From the NCBI GenBank assembly GCA_026414605.1, contig JAOAIP010000035.1, forward strand, positions 1 to 64,000: DNA of 64,000 bases, written 5' to 3'. Origin of the DNA: Bacteroidia bacterium. Lineage in GTDB: Bacteria; Bacteroidota; Bacteroidia; B-17B0; Aurantibacillaceae. Under the pieces are notes generated by a model. The model did not search any database and was not told the DNA's origin. It saw only the letters and a list, made by a program, of their open reading frames with translations. The translations under genes and the position numbers were made by a program. Positions 1 through 8,079 of the stretch are shown one piece after another (the first letter of the stretch is position 1; each line of letters starts with the position of its first letter).

Positions 1-690
1 AAAATATCTATCCAAGTCCTCTTCTTTGTAGCCACATATTGCCGAATACTTCTCACTAATTGTAAGATCTTTTAAGTTATTTAGTCCCGAAAAAATAGAT
101 ACTTTTGAAAACTTACTCACTCCTGTAAGTAAAACAAACTTCAAATAATTATCCATTGGCTTTAATATCCCATACACATCTCGCAAGGCATCTCTTACTT
201 CCAAAACATTGTCTTTATCAATATTGTCCAATATCGGCTTATCATACTCATCTACTAATACCACTACTTTGTTTTTATACTTCTCATTTAGTTGAATAAT
301 CAATTCACTTAATCTATAATCTAACGAAGTTCTATCTATTGATAATTGATATTCTTTGCAATGTCTATCAATAATTAAATGAATAAGATTATGTAGTTCT
401 TCTCTATTAGTGGATCTTCCAAGAGAAAAGTCAATACGAATCACAGGATATTTTTCTTCCCAATTCCATTTATCATAAATAAACAATCCTTCAAACAACT
501 CTTTCTTTCCTTCAAATAAACACTTTATTGTATCTACTAACAATGACTTTCCAAATCTTCTCGGACGCGAAATGAAAAAATATTTCCCACTATTCAATAA
601 ATCATAAATATAATTTGTCTTATCAACATAAATGTAGTTGTCTTTTCTAATGGTTTCAAAACTCTGTATGCCAATGGGTAATTTTTTCAT
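1..690 (-). CDS. AAA-ATPase-like protein of the DUF1703 (PD-(D/E)XK) family, C-terminus cut by window edge
   Basis: An open frame runs from an ATG at 688-690 to the left window edge (230 codons, no stop), so the C-terminal part is missing. It begins MKKLPIGIQSFETIRKDNYI and contains a P-loop-like stretch (ISRPRRFGKSLLVDT) and a Walker B-like stretch (VVVLVDEYDKPI). These are the signature of the PF09820 AAA-ATPase-like domain. In that family the ATPase is normally followed by a DUF1703 PD-(D/E)XK nuclease-like domain, which would lie outside the window. The role of these very common Bacteroidota proteins is unsettled; mobile-element or defence links are only suspected. The gene lies 19 bp downstream of the kdnB stop on the same strand but has no obvious functional link to it. 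Confidence 0.85.
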   Translation of the reverse strand, partial: MKKLPIGIQSFETIRKDNYIYVDKTNYIYDLLNSGKYFFISRPRRFGKSLLVDTIKCLFEGKKELFEGLFIYDKWNWEEKYPVIRIDFSLGRSTNREELHNLIHLIIDRHCKEYQLSIDRTSLDYRLSELIIQLNEKYKNKVVVLVDEYDKPILDNIDKDNVLEVRDALRDVYGILKPMDNYLKFVLLTGVSKFSKVSIFSGLNNLKDLTISEKYSAICGYKEEDLDRYF

Positions 691-709
691 AAATTTTATT
701 TATTCTTTC

Positions 710-1792
710 TCACAATCTTCTGAACAAATATTTTATGTAATCAAGAGTAGCGATTTCTTTATAGTTATCACCAAAAGCATGATGCCACATAAATGGTAAA
801 TTATAGGAAACATTTGCCATAGCCGTAATCGTTTCTTCATCCCAATCTTTACTTAACCCTTGTGGCAAATGAATATCGTTCTTTTTTAGCATTTCCTTAA
901 AATCTTTTACTCCATCTGGATAAATATCCTCTAAATGTTGAAATATCACACAGTTGGCATAGCAGTGTTTGTATCCTAAAACCTTGGATAATCCATAACT
1001 AAGAGCGTGACATACACCTACTTCGCTGTAAGTTAAACTTAACCCACCCATTAAAGAAGCCACCATCAGTTTGTCGTTATTTTCAGGCGTTTGACCGCTG
1101 TTTTTATCCAAATATACTTCTCTGCACAATTTCAAAGATGCTTGTGCGTAAGCCGTACTAAAAGCGTTTTTCTTAATACCGTTTTCACTTTCAATGCAAT
1201 GAATATACGTATCCATTCCTGTATAAAACCATTTATCTCTGGGCACAGTAGCAATGAGTTCAGGATCTAATATCACTTGATTGAACACTGTATAATCACA
1301 CTTTAAACCTAATTTTTTTTCTGGTCCAGTCAATACTGCTGTCATACTTACTTCTGCACCTGTACCAGATATAGTGGGAACACCCAAATGATACACTCCT
1401 GGTTTTTTGATAAGATTTAATCCTTGATATTGAGTAGATGATCCATCATTAGTGAGCATTAGCGAAAGTGCTTTGGCAATATCCATAATACTTCCACCTC
1501 CTATTCCTATTACTCCAGATGGTAATCCTTTTTTTTGAAGTATCTCATCTCTCAAAGCATCAACTTGTTCTGTTGTTGGTTCGTGTGGATCTACATCAAT
1601 AAAATAAACAAGATCTTCTGGTTTGTTTTGCAAACGATTTTCTAATTCCTTTCCTTTAAAATAATTGTCTACAATGTATACAAAGTAACGGTTGTTTTCC
1701 TTGCGGACAGGTTCAATTATTTCTCCTAACTGATTAAACGATCCTCTGCCAAATACTACTCTATCAATGTTTTTAAAATTTTTATGTACCAT
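710..1792 (-). CDS. kdnB: 3-deoxy-D-manno-octulosonate 8-oxidase (iron-containing alcohol dehydrogenase family)
   Basis: 360 residues starting MVHKNFKNIDRVVFGRGSF, an iron-type alcohol dehydrogenase fold. The nucleotide-binding segment IGGGSIMDIAKAL and the metal-site regions DTYIHCIESE and VCHALSYGLSKVLGYKH are present. KdnB oxidises C8 of Kdo so that KdnA can aminate it, giving Kdo8N for the LPS core. The assignment rests on this fold together with the aminotransferase gene immediately upstream, the known kdnAB pairing. I chose the ATG at 1790-1792 because the family motif starts right after it. An ATG at 1808-1810 is possible, and a longer reading from 1930 would overlap kdnA. Without the neighbour it would only be called an iron-containing alcohol dehydrogenase. 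Confidence 0.85.
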   Translation of the reverse strand: MVHKNFKNIDRVVFGRGSFNQLGEIIEPVRKENNRYFVYIVDNYFKGKELENRLQNKPEDLVYFIDVDPHEPTTEQVDALRDEILQKKGLPSGVIGIGGGSIMDIAKALSLMLTNDGSSTQYQGLNLIKKPGVYHLGVPTISGTGAEVSMTAVLTGPEKKLGLKCDYTVFNQVILDPELIATVPRDKWFYTGMDTYIHCIESENGIKKNAFSTAYAQASLKLCREVYLDKNSGQTPENNDKLMVASLMGGLSLTYSEVGVCHALSYGLSKVLGYKHCYANCVIFQHLEDIYPDGVKDFKEMLKKNDIHLPQGLSKDWDEETITAMANVSYNLPFMWHHAFGDNYKEIATLDYIKYLFRRL

Positions 1793-1842
1793 ACTTTTAA
1801 TTTTAATCATTTCAGTTTTACAACTAATTTTTTGAAAATAAA

Positions 1843-3060
1843 TTATTGTAAATGTTTGGCTGTATAAATGGCTTTCTTCAAGCAATCTATAATGCCTGAT
1901 GCAAGTTGTTGCATCTCTTGTTCCGTCCAATTCACTCTTATTCCAAAAGACACTAATCTACCGATTACTTCTTGTGATTTTGGTAAATAAAGATTATTAT
2001 AATCTTGTGAAATAGACAAATAATGAATAGCCATTTTGTTGGGGAATTTTAAGTTCTTTATATGATCCCATTGATTGATAAAATGATACATATTGGTGTA
2101 CCAATAATTAAATCCTCCAATACCTTTTTTGTTTAATTCTTCAACAAAAATTTTTGCTGTTTCAGTAGAAGGAAGCATTAAATTTAAAAACGTTGCTGAA
2201 TCGCCTGATTTATCTGGTAAACGAGAGAAACTAATTTCGTTTACAGAGTTTTTAATCAATGTTTGTAGATATTGTTTGTGTTTTCGATTGATAGATTTTA
2301 TTTCAGGAACTCTTCTGGTTTGGGCTAATCCCACAGCCGCGTGCAATTCACTGATTCTAAAATTAAAACCTACAACAGGATGTTGTTCCATACCTCTGTT
2401 AGTTCCTTCGTGGTTGTGTCCATGATCGCAAAAATATTCAGCCATTTTATAGGTGTGTTCGTCGTTTGTAACTAATACACCACCTTCACCAGCAGTAGCA
2501 ATTTTGAAAAAGTCAAAAGAATAACTACCTGCTTGTCCAAACAATCCTGTATAGGTGCCTTTGTAGGATGCTGCAAATGCTTGTCCCGCATCTTCCACTA
2601 AGATCAATTGATGTTTTTTAATAACCTCTAAAATACTACTCATATCTGCCATCCCGCCACACATATGGACAAGACAAACGGCTTTAGTTCTTGGTGTAAT
2701 GGCTTTTTCAATGCCTTCTGCACTCAAACAAAGCGTCTCATCAATTTCTGCAAATACAGGTACAGCCCCCAATAACATAACGGCTTCTATCGTGGCGGCA
2801 AAGGTAAAAGGAGGTACTATCACTTCATCGCCATAGCCAATCCCAGATGCAGCAAGTGCCGCAAAAATAGCCGCAGATCCACTACTTACGGCTAATGCAT
2901 ATTTTGCACCTGTAATTTTTTTTACTTCTTCTTCAAATTCTTTGGCTTTCCAAATGTTATTTCTTTGGGCTTCGTGATTGTAACGAAACAGAATGCCTGT
3001 TTGCATCACATCCATTACTTCTTTTAATTCTTCTTGACCAAATTTTTCAGTGCCTGGCAT
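1843..3060 (-). CDS. kdnA: 8-amino-3,8-dideoxy-D-manno-octulosonate transaminase (DegT/DnrJ/EryC1/StrS family)
   Basis: 405 residues, a PLP-dependent sugar aminotransferase of the DegT/StrS fold. The cofactor-phosphate region SSGSAAIFAAL is near residue 60, VEDAGQAFAASYKG near residue 155, and SYSFDFFKIATAGEGG carries the expected internal-aldimine lysine near residue 186. Together with KdnB it replaces the 8-hydroxyl of Kdo with an amino group, which changes the charge of the inner LPS core. The kdnB start lies about 50 bp downstream, so the two form an operon. The start MPGTEKFGQEELKEVMDVMQ aligns with the family. A short inverted repeat (CACTTG-AG-CAAGTG, 3098-3111) lies upstream and may be regulatory. 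Confidence 0.87.
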   Translation of the reverse strand: MPGTEKFGQEELKEVMDVMQTGILFRYNHEAQRNNIWKAKEFEEEVKKITGAKYALAVSSGSAAIFAALAASGIGYGDEVIVPPFTFAATIEAVMLLGAVPVFAEIDETLCLSAEGIEKAITPRTKAVCLVHMCGGMADMSSILEVIKKHQLILVEDAGQAFAASYKGTYTGLFGQAGSYSFDFFKIATAGEGGVLVTNDEHTYKMAEYFCDHGHNHEGTNRGMEQHPVVGFNFRISELHAAVGLAQTRRVPEIKSINRKHKQYLQTLIKNSVNEISFSRLPDKSGDSATFLNLMLPSTETAKIFVEELNKKGIGGFNYWYTNMYHFINQWDHIKNLKFPNKMAIHYLSISQDYNNLYLPKSQEVIGRLVSFGIRVNWTEQEMQQLASGIIDCLKKAIYTAKHLQ

Positions 3061-3097
3061 AGTTTTAATTTTTCAGGCAAAGTAGCAATTTTTTTTG

Positions 3098-3111
3098 CAC
3101 TTGAGCAAGTG
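3098..3111. promoter_or_regulatory. Short inverted repeat upstream of kdnA
   Basis: CACTTG and CAAGTG arms separated by AG, about 40 bp upstream of the kdnA start. A TACTTTG element, one base short of the phylum's -7 box, lies between them and the gene on the minus strand. The arms could be an operator, but only six base pairs support this. Confidence 0.25.
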
Positions 3112-3365
3112 TTTTGTTTTTGAGTATGTAGTGTTTTAGTTTTAATATCCATTAGAAAATAATCTGATACAATAATGTGTATTTTGAAAGACAAACGAAA
3201 TGTTTAAAAATGATGTTACTGATCAGGTATATTTTTAAGATCACAAAGAATTTTGTGATTATTAATTTAATCTGTAAAGTATTTACTTTGTGTGCATGGT
3301 GTGAATTTGTCTTTGTGTCCATTGGGGTTAATTTATGTTACCTGAGTAAAAACAAACAATCGATG

Positions 3366-3387
3366 AAATATGATTTAAATCATATTT
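3366..3387. promoter_or_regulatory. 22-bp perfect palindrome resembling a Crp/Fnr operator
   Basis: The core ATGATTTAAATCAT (3370-3383) is a perfect palindrome that extends with matching A/T flanks to 22 bp. It differs from the classical FNR box (TTGAT-N4-ATCAA) by only the outermost base of each half. It lies about 45 bp upstream of the histidine kinase start, in the leader of an operon that itself encodes a Crp/Fnr-type regulator, which suggests autoregulation. The same 14-bp core recurs at 51956-51969. Confidence 0.55.
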
Positions 3388-3431
3388 TAAACTTTACTTG
3401 TTGTTTTATTTTGCCCAATGATTTTAAAAAA

Positions 3432-4715
3432 ATGAATAGTATTTTTGTTCCAAAAAAAAGAATGCTCAATGAATTAAAATTAGTAGAAGCCATTTTTTAT
3501 TATTCTACCGAAGGAATTATTGTATGTAAAAATTATTCTGAAATTGTAATGGCTAATCCTCGTGCCTTGCAATTATTTGGCTATTCTGCTGAAGAAATGA
3601 TAGGTTTAGAAATTGATACATTAGTGCCTTATGAAAAAAGAGAAGAACACAAGCAGTTAAGAGAAAAGTATTCTCATCATCCTCATGCCCGCCCTATGGG
3701 AAAAAACATGGAATTATTTGGATGTAGAAAAGATGGTACAAAATTTCCTATTGAAGTAGGACTGAGTCCTTTTGAAATCAACGGATCAAAGTATGTGATT
3801 TGTTTTATTATTGATGTTACAGAACGTAGGCAAGCACAAGAAAAACTGAAAGAATATGCAGAATTATTAAAAAGAAAAAACGAAGAAATTTTATACTTAA
3901 ATCATGTACTTGAAAGTAAAGTGAAAGAAAGAACTCGTGAATTAGCAAGAGTTATATATGAACTTTCTCAAAGTAAAAACGAATTATCACAGGCATTAGA
4001 AAAAGAAAAAGCATTAAATGAAATTAAATCTCGATTTGTATCTACTGCCTCGCACGAATTTAGAACTCCTTTAAGCACTATCTTATCATCTGCTTCTTTA
4101 ATTCAACGTTACACTAAAACAGAAGAACAAGATAAACGAGAAAGACATATTCAAAAAATTAAAAATGCAGTTACTCATCTTACAGAAATGCTCAATGATT
4201 TTTTATCCTTAGATAAATTAGAAGAAGGTATTATTCGTTACAAACCAGAAGTCATTAATCTTTCAGATACCATTAAACAAATTATAGAAGAAATCAATCC
4301 CATCTTAAAAAAGGGACAACATATTATTTACAAACATTTATCCAATCATCAAGAGTGTATTGTTGATACGCAGATATTAAAAAACATTTTATTTAATCTT
4401 ATTTCTAATGCAAGCAAATACTCTGATGAAGATATGCCCATAATAGTAGAAAGCAAAATTGAAAATAATGTAGTGCATATTTCTGTAACAGATAAAGGAT
4501 ATGGTATTCCTGAAGAAGAACAGCCCTTTTTATTTACAAGATTTTTTAGGGCAAATAATGTCAGTAACATTCAAGGAACGGGCTTAGGACTTAATATCGT
4601 CAAAAAATATCTGGAATTAATGAATGGGCAAATTAGTTTTACAAGTAAATTAAATGAGGGAAGTACCTTTGTCATACAAATCCCTTTTCATAAAAATCAA
4701 CAACAAGAAAATTAA
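3432..4715 (+). CDS. PAS-domain sensor histidine kinase
   Basis: 427 residues from the ATG at 3432. A PAS domain (about 15-130) carries ANPRALQLFGYSAEEMIG and FGCRKDGTKFPIEVGLSP. A coiled-coil linker (about 133-200) follows. The HisKA domain has its phospho-acceptor His near residue 208 in STASHEFRTPLS, and the HATPase has an N-box (NILFNLISNASKY), a G1 box (VTDKGYGIPEEE) and a G2 box (GTGLGLNIVKKYLEL). No membrane segment is present from this start, so it is probably a cytoplasmic sensor. An upstream extension to 3177 is hydrophobic and unlike the family, so I rejected it. The stop lies 6 bp before the ATG of the receiver-Crp gene, its likely partner. The signal sensed is unknown. Confidence 0.88.
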   Translation: MNSIFVPKKRMLNELKLVEAIFYYSTEGIIVCKNYSEIVMANPRALQLFGYSAEEMIGLEIDTLVPYEKREEHKQLREKYSHHPHARPMGKNMELFGCRKDGTKFPIEVGLSPFEINGSKYVICFIIDVTERRQAQEKLKEYAELLKRKNEEILYLNHVLESKVKERTRELARVIYELSQSKNELSQALEKEKALNEIKSRFVSTASHEFRTPLSTILSSASLIQRYTKTEEQDKRERHIQKIKNAVTHLTEMLNDFLSLDKLEEGIIRYKPEVINLSDTIKQIIEEINPILKKGQHIIYKHLSNHQECIVDTQILKNILFNLISNASKYSDEDMPIIVESKIENNVVHISVTDKGYGIPEEEQPFLFTRFFRANNVSNIQGTGLGLNIVKKYLELMNGQISFTSKLNEGSTFVIQIPFHKNQQQEN

Positions 4716-4721
4716 TTGATT

Positions 4722-5801
4722 ATGAGTACTACTAAAAAAAAGATATTGGTAATAGAAGATAATAACGATATGCGTGATAATATCGTGGAGATATTAGAGT
4801 TGGCAAACTATGATGTGATGGCTGCTAAAAATGGCAAAGAAGGTATAAAATTGGCTCAAAACAACCTTCCTGATTTGATTATTTGTGATATAATGATGCC
4901 AGAAGTAGATGGTTATGGAGTGCTGTCTATTTTAAGCAAAAATCCTCAAACTGCCGATATTCCCTTTGTGTTTCTTACAGCAAAAGCCGAGAAACAAGAC
5001 ATTCGAAAAGGAATGGAAATGGGAGCAGATGATTATATTACAAAGCCCTTTACAGATGCTGACTTGTTGAATGCTATCAAAGCCCGATTTGAACGTCATC
5101 AAAAAATCAAAGCATCTGTGCAAGGGGGAGATCTTTCACTTGAAAATGTACAAAACTTTTTTGATGAAGCGGCTATGCAAATGTCTATTGATAAATTAAC
5201 CAAAGGACATAAAATAATAAATGTATCTAAAAAAGACGAAATTTTCAAAGAAGGTCGTTATCCAAATGCTTTGTATTTTGTTGTTTCCGGAAAAATAAAG
5301 GCCTATCGCATCAATGAATATGGCAAAGAATTCATCATAGATTTATACAAGCCCGGCGATTTTTTGGGCTATGAGGCATTATTAGAAGATACTACTTATC
5401 AATTTTCTGCAGCGGCTTTAGAAGATAGCGAAGTATGTGTCATTCCAAAAGATCAATTTTTTATTTTATTAAACAACAACAAAGACATATCCTACACTTT
5501 TATCAAATTATTATCCAATGGAATCAAAGAAAAAGAAGAACGGTTGATGAAAATGGCTTATAATTCTATACGCAAGAGAGTAGCAGAAGCACTGATTATG
5601 CTTATTGATAAATACAAGAAGCCCGAAGATAAAGTGTTTAGTATCAATATGTCTCGTAATGATTTAAGCAGTTTAGTAGGGACTGCTACTGAAACGCTTA
5701 TTCGCACATTGTCTGATTTCAAAGAAGAGGGACTTGTAGAAGTAAAAGGTTCTACTATTAAAGTAATTAACGAAGAAAAACTCAGAAAAATAAAGGGATA
5801 G
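4722..5801 (+). CDS. Response regulator with receiver domain fused to a Crp/Fnr-type regulator
   Basis: 359 residues. The receiver domain (about 6-122) has the acidic pair in VIEDNNDM, the phospho-acceptor Asp at about residue 56 (LIICDIMMPEVDG) and the conserved Lys in YITKPF. A cyclic-nucleotide-binding-like beta-roll follows (about 155-265: GRYPNALYFVVSGKIKAYR, YKPGDFLGYEALLED). The C-terminal winged helix (about 285-355) has its recognition region at SRNDLSSLVGTATETLIRTL. The order REC-cNMP-HTH couples phosphorylation to a Crp/Fnr output. I chose the ATG at 4722 over the TTG at 4716. The gene follows the PAS kinase directly. There is no FNR-type N-terminal Cys cluster, so direct Fe-S oxygen sensing is unlikely. 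Confidence 0.88.
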   Translation: MSTTKKKILVIEDNNDMRDNIVEILELANYDVMAAKNGKEGIKLAQNNLPDLIICDIMMPEVDGYGVLSILSKNPQTADIPFVFLTAKAEKQDIRKGMEMGADDYITKPFTDADLLNAIKARFERHQKIKASVQGGDLSLENVQNFFDEAAMQMSIDKLTKGHKIINVSKKDEIFKEGRYPNALYFVVSGKIKAYRINEYGKEFIIDLYKPGDFLGYEALLEDTTYQFSAAALEDSEVCVIPKDQFFILLNNNKDISYTFIKLLSNGIKEKEERLMKMAYNSIRKRVAEALIMLIDKYKKPEDKVFSINMSRNDLSSLVGTATETLIRTLSDFKEEGLVEVKGSTIKVINEEKLRKIKG

Positions 5802-5837
5802 AGAATGTAGATTCTGTTTTTTATTATCATTATATTC

Positions 5838-5880
5838 AAAAACAAAAAACCCACAACACTAATTTTAATGTTGTGGGTTT
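5838..5880 (-). terminator. Rho-independent terminator of the sulfur operon, possibly bidirectional
   Basis: A 12-bp perfect stem (5847-5858 with 5869-5880, containing ACCCACAAC/GTTGTGGGT) surrounds a 10-nt loop. Read on the minus strand it ends in TTTTTTGTTTTT, just beyond the thioredoxin stop at 5903. On the plus strand only three T follow the stem, so termination of the two-component operon would be weaker. Confidence 0.85.
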
Positions 5881-5902
5881 CAAATGTTAGGGGTGTTTTG
5901 AA

Positions 5903-6232
5903 TTAAGAATTCGTTTCGGCTTTATTGCCAACTAAAGATTGAATAGTTTGAATTAAATAAGGGGCAGGTACTACACCTGATTGACGCCATAAAATCATTC
6001 CGCTCTTAAATAAAATCAAAGTAGGAACACCTTGGATGTTGTAATAAGAAGCAGTCAATGGGTTTTTATCCACATCTACTTTTATTACTTTTACACTGTC
6101 TCCAAAGTGTTGAGCCACTTCTTTTAAGATAGGCGCCATCATTTTGCAAGGTCCGCACCATTCTGCTGAAAAATCTACCAATACTGGTGTTTCTCCATTA
6201 ATTAATTGATGAAAATTTGTATTATCATTCAT
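5903..6232 (-). CDS. trxA: Thioredoxin
   Basis: 109 residues with the active site FSAEWCGPCKMMAPIL (WCGPC near residue 31) and the cis-Pro loop GVPTLILFKSG. It has no signal peptide, so it is cytoplasmic. It is the last gene of the minus-strand operon of sulfurtransferases starting at 10632, followed by a strong terminator. In that setting it most plausibly reduces persulfides and disulfides produced by the rhodaneses. The name trxA reflects the family; the genome probably has other thioredoxins. Confidence 0.93.
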   Translation of the reverse strand: MNDNTNFHQLINGETPVLVDFSAEWCGPCKMMAPILKEVAQHFGDSVKVIKVDVDKNPLTASYYNIQGVPTLILFKSGMILWRQSGVVPAPYLIQTIQSLVGNKAETNS

Positions 6233-6243
6233 AGTTTGAGGTT

Positions 6244-6879
6244 TTAAGGGTTAGTTGTTGGATTGTTTATAGGTTTATAATTGGGTGGAAATAAAATACT
6301 CCAAACGCCCCGAATATCATATAATTCATAGTTTTTGGCCTGATCGTTTGGGTAAAGTTGGTTGAGTGCTATTAGTGTAACATCGGGTATATCTTGATTA
6401 GGAACGCCATGACAAGTTAAACAAAGTTCAGCAATATAAATCGGTGTAAAAAAACGTACTCCTTCTTTTGTTTTAAGAATCATAGGTTTTTTAGATAAAG
6501 TTTGTGCATACATTTGAAGCACTTGTTTTTCCAATGAGTCGGGCGCATTTTGAGGATTTCTTAGTTTTAAGGAAGTTCTTTTGGCTTTAATTCCGTAATG
6601 TTTAGATAGAGAATCTGTCAGTGGTAATGCTTTATGATTGCAATACTTAACGGCTTCATAAGGTCCTTGTTCATCAAGGGCTTTATTGAGGTGCGTAAGT
6701 ATTCCTGCATACATTTGCTTTGCTAATCTTGTCCCTTCGTTGATGTAGAAAATGCTATCTTGATACGAAAGTGGTTCTGAATACAAAGAACCTTTTTCGC
6801 CTTGTTTATCATTAGATTGACAAGAGGTTAATAAAATGATTATTGATGGTAGTATTAAAAATTTAAATACTTGTTTCAT
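6244..6879 (-). CDS. Single-haem c-type cytochrome lipoprotein, Tll0287-like (DUF3365)
   Basis: 211 residues. A lipoprotein signal with lipobox LLTSC ends near residue 19. The body matches the DUF3365/Tll0287-like fold, with one CxxCH haem motif (AELCLTCHGVP, near residue 155) and the family's C-terminal region RGVWSILFPP. It should be anchored in a membrane on the periplasmic side and carry one covalently bound haem c. It sits between a rhodanese lipoprotein and thioredoxin in the sulfur operon, with an 8-bp gap to the former. This suggests it accepts electrons from sulfur-compound oxidation. That role is inferred from position only. Confidence 0.85.
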   Translation of the reverse strand: MKQVFKFLILPSIIILLTSCQSNDKQGEKGSLYSEPLSYQDSIFYINEGTRLAKQMYAGILTHLNKALDEQGPYEAVKYCNHKALPLTDSLSKHYGIKAKRTSLKLRNPQNAPDSLEKQVLQMYAQTLSKKPMILKTKEGVRFFTPIYIAELCLTCHGVPNQDIPDVTLIALNQLYPNDQAKNYELYDIRGVWSILFPPNYKPINNPTTNP

Positions 6880-6887
6880 AGTAAAAT

Positions 6888-7280
6888 TTATTTACTAACG
6901 GGCAATCCTTGTGCTTGCCAATTTGTAATGCCACCGTCTAAGTTTATCACTTTATATCCTTTTTGGGCTAATACTTCTGCGGCACCAGCACTTCTTCTTC
7001 CACTTCTGCAATACACTAAGATAGTTTTGTTTTTGTCTAATTTGCTTGCTTGTTGTTCAAAGGTATTTGAGTAAAAGTCGATATTAATTGCATTAGGAAT
7101 TTTACCTTCACTTACTTCTTCTGCTGTTCTTACATCCAGCACGATGGTATTTTTATCTGCCATTAATTTTTGAAATTCTTGAGGACTTACTGTTTTAAAT
7201 CCTGCATTTTGAGCACATGCTACAAACATTAGTCCTGCTATAAAAGCACTTACTAATGTGCTGATTGTTTTAGTTTTCAT
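6888..7280 (-). CDS. Exported rhodanese-like lipoprotein
   Basis: 130 residues. An N-terminal signal (MKTKTISTLVSAFIAGLMF) is followed by a probable lipobox VAC, then one rhodanese domain (about 33-130) with the active loop YCRSGRRSAGAA. The catalytic Cys is therefore present. It would transfer sulfane sulfur on the periplasmic side. It is the only exported member of the four rhodanese-containing genes in this run and stands next to the cytochrome lipoprotein, so the two may act together outside the cytoplasm. Confidence 0.88.
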   Translation of the reverse strand: MKTKTISTLVSAFIAGLMFVACAQNAGFKTVSPQEFQKLMADKNTIVLDVRTAEEVSEGKIPNAINIDFYSNTFEQQASKLDKNKTILVYCRSGRRSAGAAEVLAQKGYKVINLDGGITNWQAQGLPVSK

Positions 7281-7359
7281 AAGATTGTTTTTTAGGGTTA
7301 ATTGTTTTTTGAAACTTCTGCCCGCTACTTAAAGATAACGGGCAGATAGTTTGGGTTTA

Positions 7360-7662
7360 TTAGAAATTCAAATTGTGCCAAGGTCCTGCATTGTGTGTTT
7401 CTATTCCGTGTTTTTCTAAAATTGCTTTTGCAGATGCACTGCGCATTCCGGAAGCACAACACACAATGATTGGTTGTTTCATTTTTTTGATGTCTTTAAT
7501 TTTGTTTTCAAGATTTTGTAATGGGATGTTAATTGATCCCTTTGGATGTCCTGATTGAAATTCTGCTGGTGTGCGTACATCAATAATTGTGCCACCTTCT
7601 TCAATCATTTTCTTGAAATCTTCTTTTGTTTTCATTCCAAACATTTTTTTTAAGAAATCCAT
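7360..7662 (-). CDS. Cytoplasmic single-domain rhodanese
   Basis: 100 residues with no signal peptide. It has the rhodanese signature IIDVRTPAEFQSGHPKGSIN and the active loop VCCASGMRSASAKAIL, where the second Cys is the catalytic one. The end is unusual (HNAGPWHNLNF), a form seen in small Bacteroidota rhodaneses. It is the second of three consecutive stand-alone rhodaneses in the sulfur operon. Substrates are probably low-molecular-weight persulfides or thiosulfate. Confidence 0.9.
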   Translation of the reverse strand: MDFLKKMFGMKTKEDFKKMIEEGGTIIDVRTPAEFQSGHPKGSINIPLQNLENKIKDIKKMKQPIIVCCASGMRSASAKAILEKHGIETHNAGPWHNLNF

Positions 7663-7703
7663 AATTGTTGTTTTTTAAAGGTTTATTTTTGATTTAATTG
7701 TTT

Positions 7704-8012
7704 TTATACGAGTTCGCCTTCATAAGATAGAATCCCGCCATACAAATTATTTACACTTTTGAATCCTAAACTTACCATATATTGACACGCTGTACTACTT
7801 CTACCACCGCTTCTACAATATACATAATAATCTTTGGTTCTGTCTAAGGCATTAATTTTGTCAGGAAATTCGGCAGACGAAATGTCAATGTTTAAGGCAT
7901 TTGGAATGTGTCCTGCCTGATATTCGCCGGGTGTTCTTACATCTATGACTACGGCATTTGGATTTTTTTTGATTTCATTTTCAAATTCATTGCTCATTAA
8001 TTCTTTGTACAT
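7704..8012 (-). CDS. Cytoplasmic single-domain rhodanese
   Basis: 102 residues. Rhodanese signature VIDVRTPGEYQAGHIPNALN and active loop VYCRSGGRSSTACQYM with catalytic Cys. It ends NLYGGILSYEGELV, the usual strand-helix ending of the fold. There is no signal peptide. It lies between the dioxygenase-rhodanese fusion and the other small rhodaneses. It differs clearly in sequence from its neighbour at 7360, so the two are not a recent duplication. Confidence 0.9.
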   Translation of the reverse strand: MYKELMSNEFENEIKKNPNAVVIDVRTPGEYQAGHIPNALNIDISSAEFPDKINALDRTKDYYVYCRSGGRSSTACQYMVSLGFKSVNNLYGGILSYEGELV

Positions 8013-8079
8013 AGTTTTAAATTTTTAGTTTTGTTAATGAATGGTTGGGTTGGTTATTGGTTTTTATTTTTTAATTATT

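Noticed and set aside
3510-3830. A FixL-like haem-binding PAS domain in the histidine kinase
   Set aside because: The His-rich stretch before the RRKDG-type motif does not line up with the FixL haem-ligand His when aligned back from CRKDG; the layout fits the common non-haem PAS form.
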